Shown here: piece by piece, positions 17,377 through 27,261 of the stretch
Numbering within the stretch: the first letter of the stretch is position 1
Layout of the letters: the number at the start of each line of letters is the position of its first letter
Assembly (NCBI GenBank): GCA_025210395.1
Contig: JAOARV010000006.1
Coordinates: 1 to 64,000 of the forward strand
Reading direction: 5' to 3'
DNA: 64,000 nt
From: Marinisporobacter sp.
GTDB lineage: Bacteria; Bacillota; Clostridia; Peptostreptococcales; Thermotaleaceae
Notes under the pieces: model-generated
Told to the model about the DNA's origin: nothing
What the model saw: the letters and a program-made list of their open reading frames with translations, nothing else
Database searches by the model: none
Position numbers and translations under genes: made by a program

Positions 17377-20300
17377 ATGAGAAGAAGGATACTGAGCATG
17401 ATCATAGCTTTTACTATGTTGGTTAGTTTAATGCCAACAGCGGCTTTACATGCTTATGCAAGTCAAAAAAGAGGGATGAACGATCAGGTAGAAAATAATG
17501 AGGATACGGTTAGTAGTAAGGTGTATACAGTTTCAAATCAAGTATATGATCCGGATGGAAATTTATTTTTAGGAAAGCTACAGCTTATGGAAGAGAAGAA
17601 AGTAGTTGTAGCGGATGAAGTGATTAATAAGTTAAAAGAATATTATGATAGCCAGTCAAAGCTAGATTACGATGTGGTCATGGCGTATAGACAGCTAGGA
17701 GAAGATACTTCTAGTATGGTGTCAAAATTAAATAAAGCTTATAATACTACAAATTATACAAATTGTATCAAAGGGATTATGGGGGCAATAGCAGTAGATG
17801 AAAATCCTAGAGATTTTGAAAAAGCTAATGGACAGAAGGCTGATTTTGTAGGAAGCTTAGCTAGCTTTCAAAATCAAAATGGAAGCTTTGTATCTTCTTT
17901 ACCTTATCATATAGAATGTGTGATTGCCCTTGATATGGCAAATGGAAGCTATGATCAACAAGGAGCGGTAAAATATATTTTAGACAACTTGAGGGATGAT
18001 GGTGAAAATAAGTATGTAGCTGGTTCGTATGTTAAAGATAAGTTGAAAAATACAGCAAGAGCCATGATTGCATTGTCAAAGCATAGGGAAATAGCTGGTG
18101 TTAATGAAGCAATTGAAAAATGTGTAAATTATATTAAAGCTTGTCAGAAAGATCATGTAGGATTTGATAAATATAGACCAGATATACAAGCTATTGCAAA
18201 TGTCATACAGGGACTTTTAGCAGTTGGAAAAGATCCAGTGTCAAGCGAGTTTAGTAAAGGACAAGATAATCTTTATACAGAGCTATTAAAAGGAAAATTA
18301 GATAATGGAACCTTTAAGGAGGTTGCTGGAAATGGTGGATATTTTAATAAATATGCAACCATGGCTGCATTTAGGGCATTAGCTGATTTAAAGATAGGAA
18401 AATCTATGTACGAAGCATTAAGGGTGCAGGTTGGAGAGGTTCCTTCGAAGATTATCCTTGAAAGCAAAGCCGATGAAATACTAAAAGGGAAAACATTAAA
18501 GCTTCAATATAAAGTTGTAGATGACCAAGATAGAATTGTACCAGGGCAAAGGATTGTTTGGACAAGCTCTGATGAAGGTATTGCAACTGTTAACGATGGA
18601 TTAGTAGCAGGGATTAAAGCAGGGGATGTAACGATAACAGCAAGTATTGAAAATGGTTCTATTACTCAAACCATTGCTATAAAAGTAAGTGAAAGAAAGC
18701 CAACAACCATAAAATTATATTTAAATAAAAAGGAAGTAAAAGATCAAATATCTATTAAAAAAGATGAAAATATACATATAACTGGGAAGGTTTTAGATCA
18801 AGGGAATGAAGAAATAAATGATGTAAGTATTACTTGGGAAGTAGTAGCTGGTCAAGAGTATATTACCTTAGATCATGGAGAGATTACAGGAAAAGCTGTT
18901 GGAACAGCTAAAGTGAAAGCAAAATGTCAAGAGGCAGAAGCTATTTTTCATATAGAAGTTGTAGCTATGAGTGGTATATTCAAAAATACTTTAGATGAAG
19001 TAAAACCTTATTATAATAACAAAGCTTCATACAATTATATAGAAGCTTTAGGGTTAAGACATGCAGGAGAAGATGAAGCTAGTATTCAACAAAAAATAAG
19101 AATAGAGACGAATTTGTCAAGTGCGGAAAAATATGCAAAAAATATTATCACATTGATTGCAGCAGGATTAGATCCTAGAGATTATAATGGACATGATTAT
19201 GTACAAGAGCTTGTGGATAAACAGGGTAAATCAGGATACTTTAATATTGGATATAGTTCCTCAGATCCTGAAAATGTTATTTTACCAGTGATTGCTTTAG
19301 ATATGGCAGGAGCAGAATATAATGTAGCAAAGGCTATGGATATTTTAGAGCAAAAATCAAGAATGCTAGGGAGCGGAAAATGTATCCCCAAAAGCAATGA
19401 TTATGGTGTCATAGAGATAACAGCTTTAGCTATGATTGCTATGTCTAAGCATATGGATGAAGATGGAATAAACGATTTAGTAGATGCTTATATTAGATAC
19501 TTTAAGTATAAGCAAACAGACAATGGAGCATTTACGGCTAAAGATATGTATTATAGAGATAAAGAAAATTGTAAAGCTACAGCTGCTGTAGTTCAAGGAC
19601 TTATAGCTATAGGACAAGACCCATTGGGTACAGAATGGATTAAAAATGATAAAACAATATTTGATGCATTGATTTCATTTAGAAAAGATACTGGCTTTAA
19701 AGAAACAAAAACAGCTTATGGTGTAGATCAAGAAGCAACAGCTTTAGGTTTTGCAGCTCTTGCTGATTTAGTAAGAAATAAGTCTATGTATAAAGAAATC
19801 AAGGTAGAATTAGGAACCATTCCTCATAGTATTGAAATCATAGGGGATCAAGATTTTGTAAAAGAAGGACAAAAACTAAAGTTAAAAGCAAAGGTATTAG
19901 ATGAAAATAATAAATTAGTAGTAGGGAAAAAAATAAAATGGACAAGCTCAGCTACCAATAAGGCAGTAGTAGATGAAGCTGGATGGGTTACAGGTCAAGC
20001 AATAGATGCAGATACAACGGTTCAAATAACTGCAAAGGTAGATAAAACAGAGATTACAGCTACAAAAGCTATTGCTGTAAAGGCAAGAGTACCACATACT
20101 ATGGAGATTACCCTTCCCCTTGGGAAAAAGAAAGAATTAAAAGAAGGAACTACTTTAAAGCTTTCAAAAAAAGTACTTGAAGAAGATGGAGAAGAAATAA
20201 AAGAGGAAGAGGTCATATGGTCTAGCTCTGATACAAATATAGCTACGATCAATCAAACAGGTCTTGTTACAGCCAAGGATGTAGCAGAAGATAAAACCAT

Positions 20301-23300
20301 TACGATCAAAGCTATAGTAAAAAACAAGCCGAGTGTAAAAAAAGAAATATCTTTAAAGATTATTGCAGTCATTCCTAAGAAAATGAAAATATTTATAGGA
20401 GAAAAGGAAGCTCAAAAAGCAATACTAGAAGTAGGTCAAAATCTTAGCCTCATGGCAAAGGCGTATGAAGAAGATGATACATGGATGAAGGGGCAAGCAA
20501 TAGAATGGACAAGCTCTGATGAGAATATTGCTAGTATAGACCAAGCAGGACTGATTACAGCAAAGCCAGTAGATAGGGAAAAAAATATTACAATTACTGC
20601 AAAAACAAAGGGCTTTGAACTATCAAAGACTTTTGATTTAAAGGTAATCCCTGTACAAACGGATGAACAAAAAGCCCAAAGAGTAATAGAGGAGTTAAAG
20701 CTTTATTATGAAAAAGATACAAAATATGATTGCCTTGAAGCTTTAGCATTAAAGAGAGCTGGAGTAGATACATCTAGCATTCAAGCTAAATTAGATTTAC
20801 CTGATGTGAATTTCATAAAAGGTTCTTCAGGAAAAGAATCAGATCAATATGCAAAAGCTATTATGGCACTCTTATCAGCAGGATTAGACCCTAAAGCTTA
20901 TCAAGGTCATGATTATGTAAGCTTTTTAACAACTTCACAAACAGAAGAAGGATACTTTGATGCTAGAGGTTATAGGTGGTCTTCTGATGATGAGGCAGAT
21001 TGTATTGCTTATTCTATGATTGCATTAGACATGGTAGGAGCATCTTATAATGAGAATAAAGCAATAGACGCTTTGAAAAATAAATTTAAAATATCTGGGA
21101 ATAAAGCATATGTAAAAAGAAGTAGTTGGTCAGATACCCCTGATTTAGAAAAAACTGCTTTGGCGGTTATTGCTCTTTCTAATCATAAGGATATAAATGG
21201 TGTAGATGAACTTATCAACAAAGTAAAAGCATATCTAAAAGAAGAGTATAATGGTTGGGATGAGGACACAAATTGTCAAGAGATTGGACAAACCATTCAA
21301 GCAATTACAGCAATAGGTGAAAATCCCTTATCTCAAGAATATATAAAAACAGATGAAGCAGGAAACAAAACAACCATGTTAGATGCACTTTTAAAGTTAA
21401 AGGAAGAGAGTGGTTTTAAAGGTGGAGGAGGGTCTTTAAGTAAAGAAGAGGCAACAGCATTTGCTTTTGCAGCTCTTACAGATATCAAAACGGGTAAATC
21501 CATGTACAAGCCAATAAAGACGCAAGGAGCACCTACAAAAGTAGTGATTCATGCAGAAAATGATCAAAAAGAATTAAAGGTAGGGCATACCTTATCCTTA
21601 ACAGCAAAAGCCTTTGATAAGGATGATAATTTTATATCAGATCAAGAGTTTGTTTGGTCTGTAGATCAGCCAGCTATTGCAGCAATCAATGAAAAAACAG
21701 GAGAATTTACAGCCATTGGTGCAGGAACTGTTGTAATTACAGCTATGCTAAAAGACAATAACGCTGTGAAAAATACCATGAGTATAAAGGTTATTCCTCA
21801 TGTACCCAATACAGTTCAAGTAACGGTAGATCAAAATATTGATAGGATAGAAACAGGGAAAAAAGTAAAAATCAATGCAAAGGTGCTTGATACAGATGGA
21901 GAAGTGATTCAAAAACCATCCATAACGTGGTCTATAGAACCAACAGGCTTTGCCACAATAGATGAAAACAATATTTTGACAGGATTAAAGGCAGGAAGGA
22001 TAACGATAAAAGCAATTATTAAAAAAGAAGCTAGTAACGTAGAAGGAAGTATTGCTTTAGAGATTACTCAAGGAAAAATAAAAGAAGAAAAGCTAAATGA
22101 TGGTATCAATTTTTCTAAAGAATATTTAGTCACAAAAGATGAATATGAGTGTATCCATTCTATGGCACTTAGAAGTATTCATGTAGATGTAGATCATATA
22201 GCTTCGAAGCTTAACATTTATAATATGGACAATCTAAATTGCCAAGGAAGAAATACAATCAATCTTATAGCAGCTTGTGAAAATCCAAGGGATTATAAAG
22301 GGAAAAATTATATTGATAAGATCATTAATGCACAGCCTAAATTTTATAATCATACAACTGCTGAATATGTGGCAAAAGCTATCATCGCATTAGATATGGC
22401 ACAGGAAAAATACGATGAAACAGCTGCTATTACTGCTTTGATAAATAAATTAAAAAATAATTCAGGAAAAGTATATGCCATAACAGAAGATGACGATGAA
22501 GAAAAAGAAGATATACAGGGAACACAATGGGTGCTTATAGCTCTTTCAAAGCACCAAAAGGTAGCGGGTGTTGTAGATGCCATTAAGGGAATCAAAAAGT
22601 ATTTAAAAGAAAAGCAAGATGAAAATGCTTTTATAGAAAGTTGTATGAATACATCCTTGACGATTCAAGGGATCATAGCTATTGGAGAAGATCCACTTTC
22701 AGGAGAATGGGTAAAATATGATTCATATGGAAATGCAATTACATTGCTAGATGCGCTTTTAAAATGTAAAGGAACAAAAGGCTTTAAATACGATCATTCA
22801 GAAGGTATTGGTGGTTATGATCATACTGCATACGCACTTTGTGCTTTAGCAGATTTAAAAAATAATACGTCTATGTATCATGAAATAAAATATGTAAAAG
22901 CAGGAGCACCTGCAAGAATAGAAATCACTAATCAAGAACCTATAGAAGTAATAGCAGGAGATACAGTTCAGATCAAAACAACTATATATGATCAAGACAA
23001 TCATATAGTAAAAAATCAAAGTCTTACATGGGAAAGTAGTGACTCACAAAAAGGGACAGTAAATAATGGATTGGTGAAGACTTTAAAAGAAGGAACAATA
23101 AAAATAAAAGTATATTTGAAAAATAATAAAGATATATATGATGAAATTAGTATAAAGATTAATTCTGGTATTTCTGAGGAAGTTTTAAAAGGAAGATTAA
23201 AAAATGAGATACAATTTTTAAAAGATGTTTATAAAGATTATAAACAATACGAATTCGTAGCAGCTCCTGGTGCAGTTCTTTTAGGAATAGATAAAGAAAA

Positions 23301-25623
23301 TGTAAAAGAGCATGTAATAACAACATCCCATCCAACGACAACGATGCACTATATAAAAATGATTATCGCGTTGGTTGGTGCAGGGAAGAACCCAAGAGAG
23401 CATGAGATAAAAAAAGGAAGTAAGCAGTATAAGAACTATGTAGATATAGTAAGAGCTCATCAAATAAAAGATGGACCTAATAAAGGACAATTTATTATTA
23501 GTAAATATTCTGATCCAAACAATATTGAAGCATTAGGGTATACAATTATTGCTCTTGATATGGTGGATGCAGAATATGATGAAGAAAGTGCTATAAAGGC
23601 ATTAATCAAATTAATTGATATAGAAGATAAGAAAAAAAATACCTCAATGTATAAGGAGGTAAAATCAGAGGCAGTTGCTTTAACAGCATTTGCACAGCAC
23701 AAGGATATAGAAGGGGTTAGTGAAAGAATAGATCACCTCTTAAAATACTTAGAAAGTAAACGAAACCAAGATGGCGGATTTAATGAGGATGAAGGGAAGA
23801 TTAATAGCCCAATCGTTACAGGTGCAGTTGTTCAAGCCCTTGTTGCTAATGGGATCAATCCTCTTTATTCAACGAAATGGTTTAAGGGGCAAAAAACTGT
23901 TTTAGATAGCATAATAAAAAGTAAATATATAAGTAAGTTAAGAAAAGGTTATTCACAGTATGAAGGAGGACAACTCTCTTACGATGCTCTAAATTATACA
24001 TGTGCAGCTTTTGCTGATATGTATACAAATGAATCTATGTTCAAAAGATTGGCAATCAAATACGATGGATCAGCTTCAGTAGGAGAAATTGCAAAAATAA
24101 ATATCCTCAAGCCAGAAAAAAATAAGCTACTCATGGGACAAACATTAAAATTACAAGTGAGTGCTTTTGACGATAAAAATAGCTTGATAGAAAATCCTGT
24201 TGTCCTATGGAAATCTTCTGATGATACGATAGCAAGTGTCAAAGATGGATTAGTTCAAGGGATCAAATCAGGAAAAGTAAAGATTATAGCATATGTAAAA
24301 GATAAGGATATAGAAAGTGCAATAGATCTTTCGGTAGAAGACTTAGAAGTGAAAAATATTAAGATTCAGTGCAATAAAGATAAGATTAGAGTTGGAGATA
24401 TCATAGAGCTTGAGGCAAAGGCTTTTGACAAAATAGACAAGCCAATAGAAGGTAAGGCATTTATTTGGGAAGTAGATGATACAGCTATTGCTAAAAAATA
24501 CGAAAAAGAAGGAAAAGTATATCTAGAGGGGATGGGGAAAGGACAAATCCTTCTAATAGCAAAACTAAAAGATCATCCAGATATAAAGCATGAAATGACT
24601 ATAAATGTAATAGACAAAAAATCAGCAAAGGTAAAGGTAAGAGTAGAAGGAAGTAAAAACAATATTATACCAGAAACAGAATTAGAAGTAGATAACTTTG
24701 ATATGGGGATCTATGGTGATGGTAGTTGTATAGTAAAAGAAAATCCAACAGTCATGAATGCACTTATTGCAGCATTGCAAAAGAATGGTATAGACTGTAC
24801 GGATAAAGAAAAATTTGATGCTGGAAATAAGCTAGGATTATTAGATAAAATCAATGGATTAAAGAACTTTGGTGCAGGAGCTAATAGTGGTTGGAAATAT
24901 CATGTGAATGATAAATATGTAAGTGATTTCATGAACAATGTTCAAATCCATGATGGAAATGAGATTTGTGTATATTATGTGGAAGATTATAAAAAGAACA
25001 CATATACTTACTTCGACCAAAAGGAAGTGATCATTAAGCCGAATGAAAGCTTTACATTGCAGCTAAAGGGTAGATCAAAGAATGATGTGGATACAAATAT
25101 AAATATAAAAGAAGCAAATATTGTATATAAAGAATCTAATGAAAAGACATTTAAAAATTATAAAGATGTATTAACAGATGCTGAAGGAAAAGCTACTTTG
25201 AAATTTGAAAAAGAAGGAGAATATATCATTAGTGCTACCAGAATGAATAAGGATCTGAATGTAGTAGATATTAGTAGACCTTATTGCAAGGTGAAGGTTA
25301 CGAATAATCCTTTTAGTGATTTATTTGAAATCAATGTACTAAATGATGATTTTTCAAATGGAGAAGAAGCAAGATTAAAAATCCGTATAAGAAATAAATT
25401 AGAAAAACTTCAAAATATGGTTTGTAAAATCGTGTTATGTGATGAAAATAATAAAGTATTGAAAGCAAGTAGTATAGAAAAAGCATTAGAGGCAAATGAA
25501 GAAACCTTAGCTTCACCAGGCTTTGCTATACCTGATGATGGCGTATATACAATAAAAGTATTTTTATCAGATAAAGAAGAGATAGATGTATTCAAACCAG
25601 TTAAGAGTATTACTATGGAATAA
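17377..25623 (+). CDS. Giant secreted protein: five alpha-toroid domains, Ig-like linkers and one DUF4430 domain
   Basis: A 2748-residue protein with signal peptide (1-28) after an AGAGGAGG ribosome site. Five toroid (prenyltransferase/terpenoid-cyclase-like, intrinsic-factor alpha-like) domains lie at about 80-345, 536-808, 1100-1380, 1572-1834 and 1935-2222. Each begins with a 'YY' helix, has a central 'ALDMA' helix and closes with a 'SMY' or 'SMF' motif ('KSMYEALRV', 'KSMYKEIKV', 'KSMYKPIKT', 'TSMYHEIKY', 'ESMFKRLAI'). Between them are one to three BIG2-type Ig domains with 'W.SSD..IA' signatures. A single DUF4430 domain (2418-2541, 'NSGWKYHVNDKY') is followed by an Ig-like domain and the C-terminal domain shared with the protease downstream. 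No SLH repeats are visible; anchoring must be indirect or the protein is released. In intrinsic factor one alpha toroid and one beta domain clamp one cobalamin; here five toroids accompany one beta domain. Binding is inferred. Confidence 0.85.
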   Translation: MRRRILSMIIAFTMLVSLMPTAALHAYASQKRGMNDQVENNEDTVSSKVYTVSNQVYDPDGNLFLGKLQLMEEKKVVVADEVINKLKEYYDSQSKLDYDVVMAYRQLGEDTSSMVSKLNKAYNTTNYTNCIKGIMGAIAVDENPRDFEKANGQKADFVGSLASFQNQNGSFVSSLPYHIECVIALDMANGSYDQQGAVKYILDNLRDDGENKYVAGSYVKDKLKNTARAMIALSKHREIAGVNEAIEKCVNYIKACQKDHVGFDKYRPDIQAIANVIQGLLAVGKDPVSSEFSKGQDNLYTELLKGKLDNGTFKEVAGNGGYFNKYATMAAFRALADLKIGKSMYEALRVQVGEVPSKIILESKADEILKGKTLKLQYKVVDDQDRIVPGQRIVWTSSDEGIATVNDGLVAGIKAGDVTITASIENGSITQTIAIKVSERKPTTIKLYLNKKEVKDQISIKKDENIHITGKVLDQGNEEINDVSITWEVVAGQEYITLDHGEITGKAVGTAKVKAKCQEAEAIFHIEVVAMSGIFKNTLDEVKPYYNNKASYNYIEALGLRHAGEDEASIQQKIRIETNLSSAEKYAKNIITLIAAGLDPRDYNGHDYVQELVDKQGKSGYFNIGYSSSDPENVILPVIALDMAGAEYNVAKAMDILEQKSRMLGSGKCIPKSNDYGVIEITALAMIAMSKHMDEDGINDLVDAYIRYFKYKQTDNGAFTAKDMYYRDKENCKATAAVVQGLIAIGQDPLGTEWIKNDKTIFDALISFRKDTGFKETKTAYGVDQEATALGFAALADLVRNKSMYKEIKVELGTIPHSIEIIGDQDFVKEGQKLKLKAKVLDENNKLVVGKKIKWTSSATNKAVVDEAGWVTGQAIDADTTVQITAKVDKTEITATKAIAVKARVPHTMEITLPLGKKKELKEGTTLKLSKKVLEEDGEEIKEEEVIWSSSDTNIATINQTGLVTAKDVAEDKTITIKAIVKNKPSVKKEISLKIIAVIPKKMKIFIGEKEAQKAILEVGQNLSLMAKAYEEDDTWMKGQAIEWTSSDENIASIDQAGLITAKPVDREKNITITAKTKGFELSKTFDLKVIPVQTDEQKAQRVIEELKLYYEKDTKYDCLEALALKRAGVDTSSIQAKLDLPDVNFIKGSSGKESDQYAKAIMALLSAGLDPKAYQGHDYVSFLTTSQTEEGYFDARGYRWSSDDEADCIAYSMIALDMVGASYNENKAIDALKNKFKISGNKAYVKRSSWSDTPDLEKTALAVIALSNHKDINGVDELINKVKAYLKEEYNGWDEDTNCQEIGQTIQAITAIGENPLSQEYIKTDEAGNKTTMLDALLKLKEESGFKGGGGSLSKEEATAFAFAALTDIKTGKSMYKPIKTQGAPTKVVIHAENDQKELKVGHTLSLTAKAFDKDDNFISDQEFVWSVDQPAIAAINEKTGEFTAIGAGTVVITAMLKDNNAVKNTMSIKVIPHVPNTVQVTVDQNIDRIETGKKVKINAKVLDTDGEVIQKPSITWSIEPTGFATIDENNILTGLKAGRITIKAIIKKEASNVEGSIALEITQGKIKEEKLNDGINFSKEYLVTKDEYECIHSMALRSIHVDVDHIASKLNIYNMDNLNCQGRNTINLIAACENPRDYKGKNYIDKIINAQPKFYNHTTAEYVAKAIIALDMAQEKYDETAAITALINKLKNNSGKVYAITEDDDEEKEDIQGTQWVLIALSKHQKVAGVVDAIKGIKKYLKEKQDENAFIESCMNTSLTIQGIIAIGEDPLSGEWVKYDSYGNAITLLDALLKCKGTKGFKYDHSEGIGGYDHTAYALCALADLKNNTSMYHEIKYVKAGAPARIEITNQEPIEVIAGDTVQIKTTIYDQDNHIVKNQSLTWESSDSQKGTVNNGLVKTLKEGTIKIKVYLKNNKDIYDEISIKINSGISEEVLKGRLKNEIQFLKDVYKDYKQYEFVAAPGAVLLGIDKENVKEHVITTSHPTTTMHYIKMIIALVGAGKNPREHEIKKGSKQYKNYVDIVRAHQIKDGPNKGQFIISKYSDPNNIEALGYTIIALDMVDAEYDEESAIKALIKLIDIEDKKKNTSMYKEVKSEAVALTAFAQHKDIEGVSERIDHLLKYLESKRNQDGGFNEDEGKINSPIVTGAVVQALVANGINPLYSTKWFKGQKTVLDSIIKSKYISKLRKGYSQYEGGQLSYDALNYTCAAFADMYTNESMFKRLAIKYDGSASVGEIAKINILKPEKNKLLMGQTLKLQVSAFDDKNSLIENPVVLWKSSDDTIASVKDGLVQGIKSGKVKIIAYVKDKDIESAIDLSVEDLEVKNIKIQCNKDKIRVGDIIELEAKAFDKIDKPIEGKAFIWEVDDTAIAKKYEKEGKVYLEGMGKGQILLIAKLKDHPDIKHEMTINVIDKKSAKVKVRVEGSKNNIIPETELEVDNFDMGIYGDGSCIVKENPTVMNALIAALQKNGIDCTDKEKFDAGNKLGLLDKINGLKNFGAGANSGWKYHVNDKYVSDFMNNVQIHDGNEICVYYVEDYKKNTYTYFDQKEVIIKPNESFTLQLKGRSKNDVDTNINIKEANIVYKESNEKTFKNYKDVLTDAEGKATLKFEKEGEYIISATRMNKDLNVVDISRPYCKVKVTNNPFSDLFEINVLNDDFSNGEEARLKIRIRNKLEKLQNMVCKIVLCDENNKVLKASSIEKALEANEETLASPGFAIPDDGVYTIKVFLSDKEEIDVFKPVKSITME

Positions 25624-25640
25624 AGGGGAGAAGGATAAAG

Positions 25641-27248
25641 ATGAGAAAAAAAGGTAGATCCTTAGGGTTTGTATTGAGTTTCATATTGCTGATTACAGCC
25701 CAATGGAGCATTGCTTATGCAGATACTGCTTTACCAACAAAATACGATTTAAGAGAAGAAAATAGAGTAACAAAAGTGAAAAATCAAGGGAACATCAATG
25801 GATGCTGGGCTTTTACAGCCCTTTCTTCCCTTGAATCTAATATTAAATATAGGGAAAATCGTGATATGGATTTTTCAGAAAACAATATGTTGACGCAACA
25901 TGGATTTGATCTAAAATCAACAGATGGTGGAAATATGTACATGGCAACGGCATACCTTGCTAGTTGGAAGGGGCCAGTACTAGAAAAAAAAGATACTTAT
26001 CCATTATCAGGTAAAAATGCTATCAATAGAGGGATTATGAATGCGGATTATCATGTGCAAGATGTGATATTTATACCTAAAAGAGAAAACTTTAAAGATA
26101 ATGATAAAATAAAAAAAGCTATTAAAGAGTATGGTGCAGTTTATACAAATTTAAAATGGGATGCAGCTTTTTACAATAGAGAGAAAAAATCATACCAAAA
26201 TAGTAGCGCTACAGGATTTGATCATGCTGTTGCTATTGTAGGGTGGGATGATGATTATTCAAAGGATCATTTTGTAGCTGATAAAAAATATGGAGATGGT
26301 GCATTCATCTGCAAAAATAATTGGGGTTCTGATTGGGGAGAAGATGGATATTTTTATGTTTCTTACTATGATTTCAACATTGCAAAAACAGAGAATGCTG
26401 TGTTTCTAGGAAATAATGGTAATAATTATGATAATATCTATCAATATGATGAACTTGGACAAACTGCTTATTATGGGTTTGCAAGGGATACTGCTTGGTT
26501 TAGTAATGTGTTTGAAGCTAAAAATTATAAGGAAAAGTTAAAGGCAGTAAGTTTTTATACAACGAAAGAAGATTCAACCTATGAAATTTGGATTGCTAAA
26601 GATTTTAATAATATAGATTCATTAAAAGATAAAGAAAAAATCAAAACAGGAAGTATTTCTGCTATTGGATATCATACTATTTTATTAGATGATATTGAAT
26701 TAAAGGCAAATAAAAAATTTGCGGTAATAGTAAAGCTTACTACAAAAGAAAGCAAAGACCCGATCGCTATTGAAAGTCCTAAGGGAAAGTATGCAAGTAA
26801 AGCAAAGGCAAATGAAAAGGAGAGTTTTATCAGTAGCAATGGAGAAAATTGGACTGATTTAACAACTCAAGAAGTGAATTCAAATGTATGTCTGAAAGCT
26901 TTTACAAATAGTGAAAAGATTGTTTTAAAGGAAAATGATTTAAAAATTGAGCAAATAGATCAAAAGGATTTTTCAAATGGAGAAGAAGCTTTTGTAAAAG
27001 TAAAGATTAAAAATGAAGGCAGTAAAGAGCAAAAAGTTGCATTGATGGTTGGCTTATATGATGAGAATAATAAAATGATCAATCATAGTTATATGAATGA
27101 AAATATAAAGCCAACAGAAGAGATGAAAGTATCAGCTTCCGTATTTGTTCCAAAGAGTGGAAAATATAAGGTAAAAGGCTTTGTGTGGGATGATTCGGAT
27201 AAAGGTATTTGTTATATGAAAGAGCCAATAGAACTGAATATACAATAG
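25641..27248 (+). CDS. Secreted papain-family (C1A) cysteine protease with lectin-like domain, Cwp84-like
   Basis: A 535-residue protein with signal peptide (1-27). The C1A peptidase domain (about 30-255) has Gln49, catalytic Cys55 in 'NGCWAF', His195 in 'GFDHAVAIVGW' and Asn227 in 'KNNWGSDWG', so it looks active. A lectin-like beta-sandwich follows (about 265-420, 'YYGFARDTAWFSNVF'), the arrangement of Clostridioides difficile Cwp84/Cwp13, which process S-layer proteins. Unlike those, it ends not in cell-wall-binding repeats but in the 95-residue domain also seen at 1-723 and in the giant protein 17 bases upstream. The propeptide is short or absent. Co-transcription with the giant and SLH proteins behind a B12 riboswitch suggests it trims or matures the surface corrinoid-capture proteins, or degrades host or prey B12-binding proteins; both are inference. 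Confidence 0.86.
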   Translation: MRKKGRSLGFVLSFILLITAQWSIAYADTALPTKYDLREENRVTKVKNQGNINGCWAFTALSSLESNIKYRENRDMDFSENNMLTQHGFDLKSTDGGNMYMATAYLASWKGPVLEKKDTYPLSGKNAINRGIMNADYHVQDVIFIPKRENFKDNDKIKKAIKEYGAVYTNLKWDAAFYNREKKSYQNSSATGFDHAVAIVGWDDDYSKDHFVADKKYGDGAFICKNNWGSDWGEDGYFYVSYYDFNIAKTENAVFLGNNGNNYDNIYQYDELGQTAYYGFARDTAWFSNVFEAKNYKEKLKAVSFYTTKEDSTYEIWIAKDFNNIDSLKDKEKIKTGSISAIGYHTILLDDIELKANKKFAVIVKLTTKESKDPIAIESPKGKYASKAKANEKESFISSNGENWTDLTTQEVNSNVCLKAFTNSEKIVLKENDLKIEQIDQKDFSNGEEAFVKVKIKNEGSKEQKVALMVGLYDENNKMINHSYMNENIKPTEEMKVSASVFVPKSGKYKVKGFVWDDSDKGICYMKEPIELNIQ

Positions 27249-27261
27249 AGGAGATTAGAAT

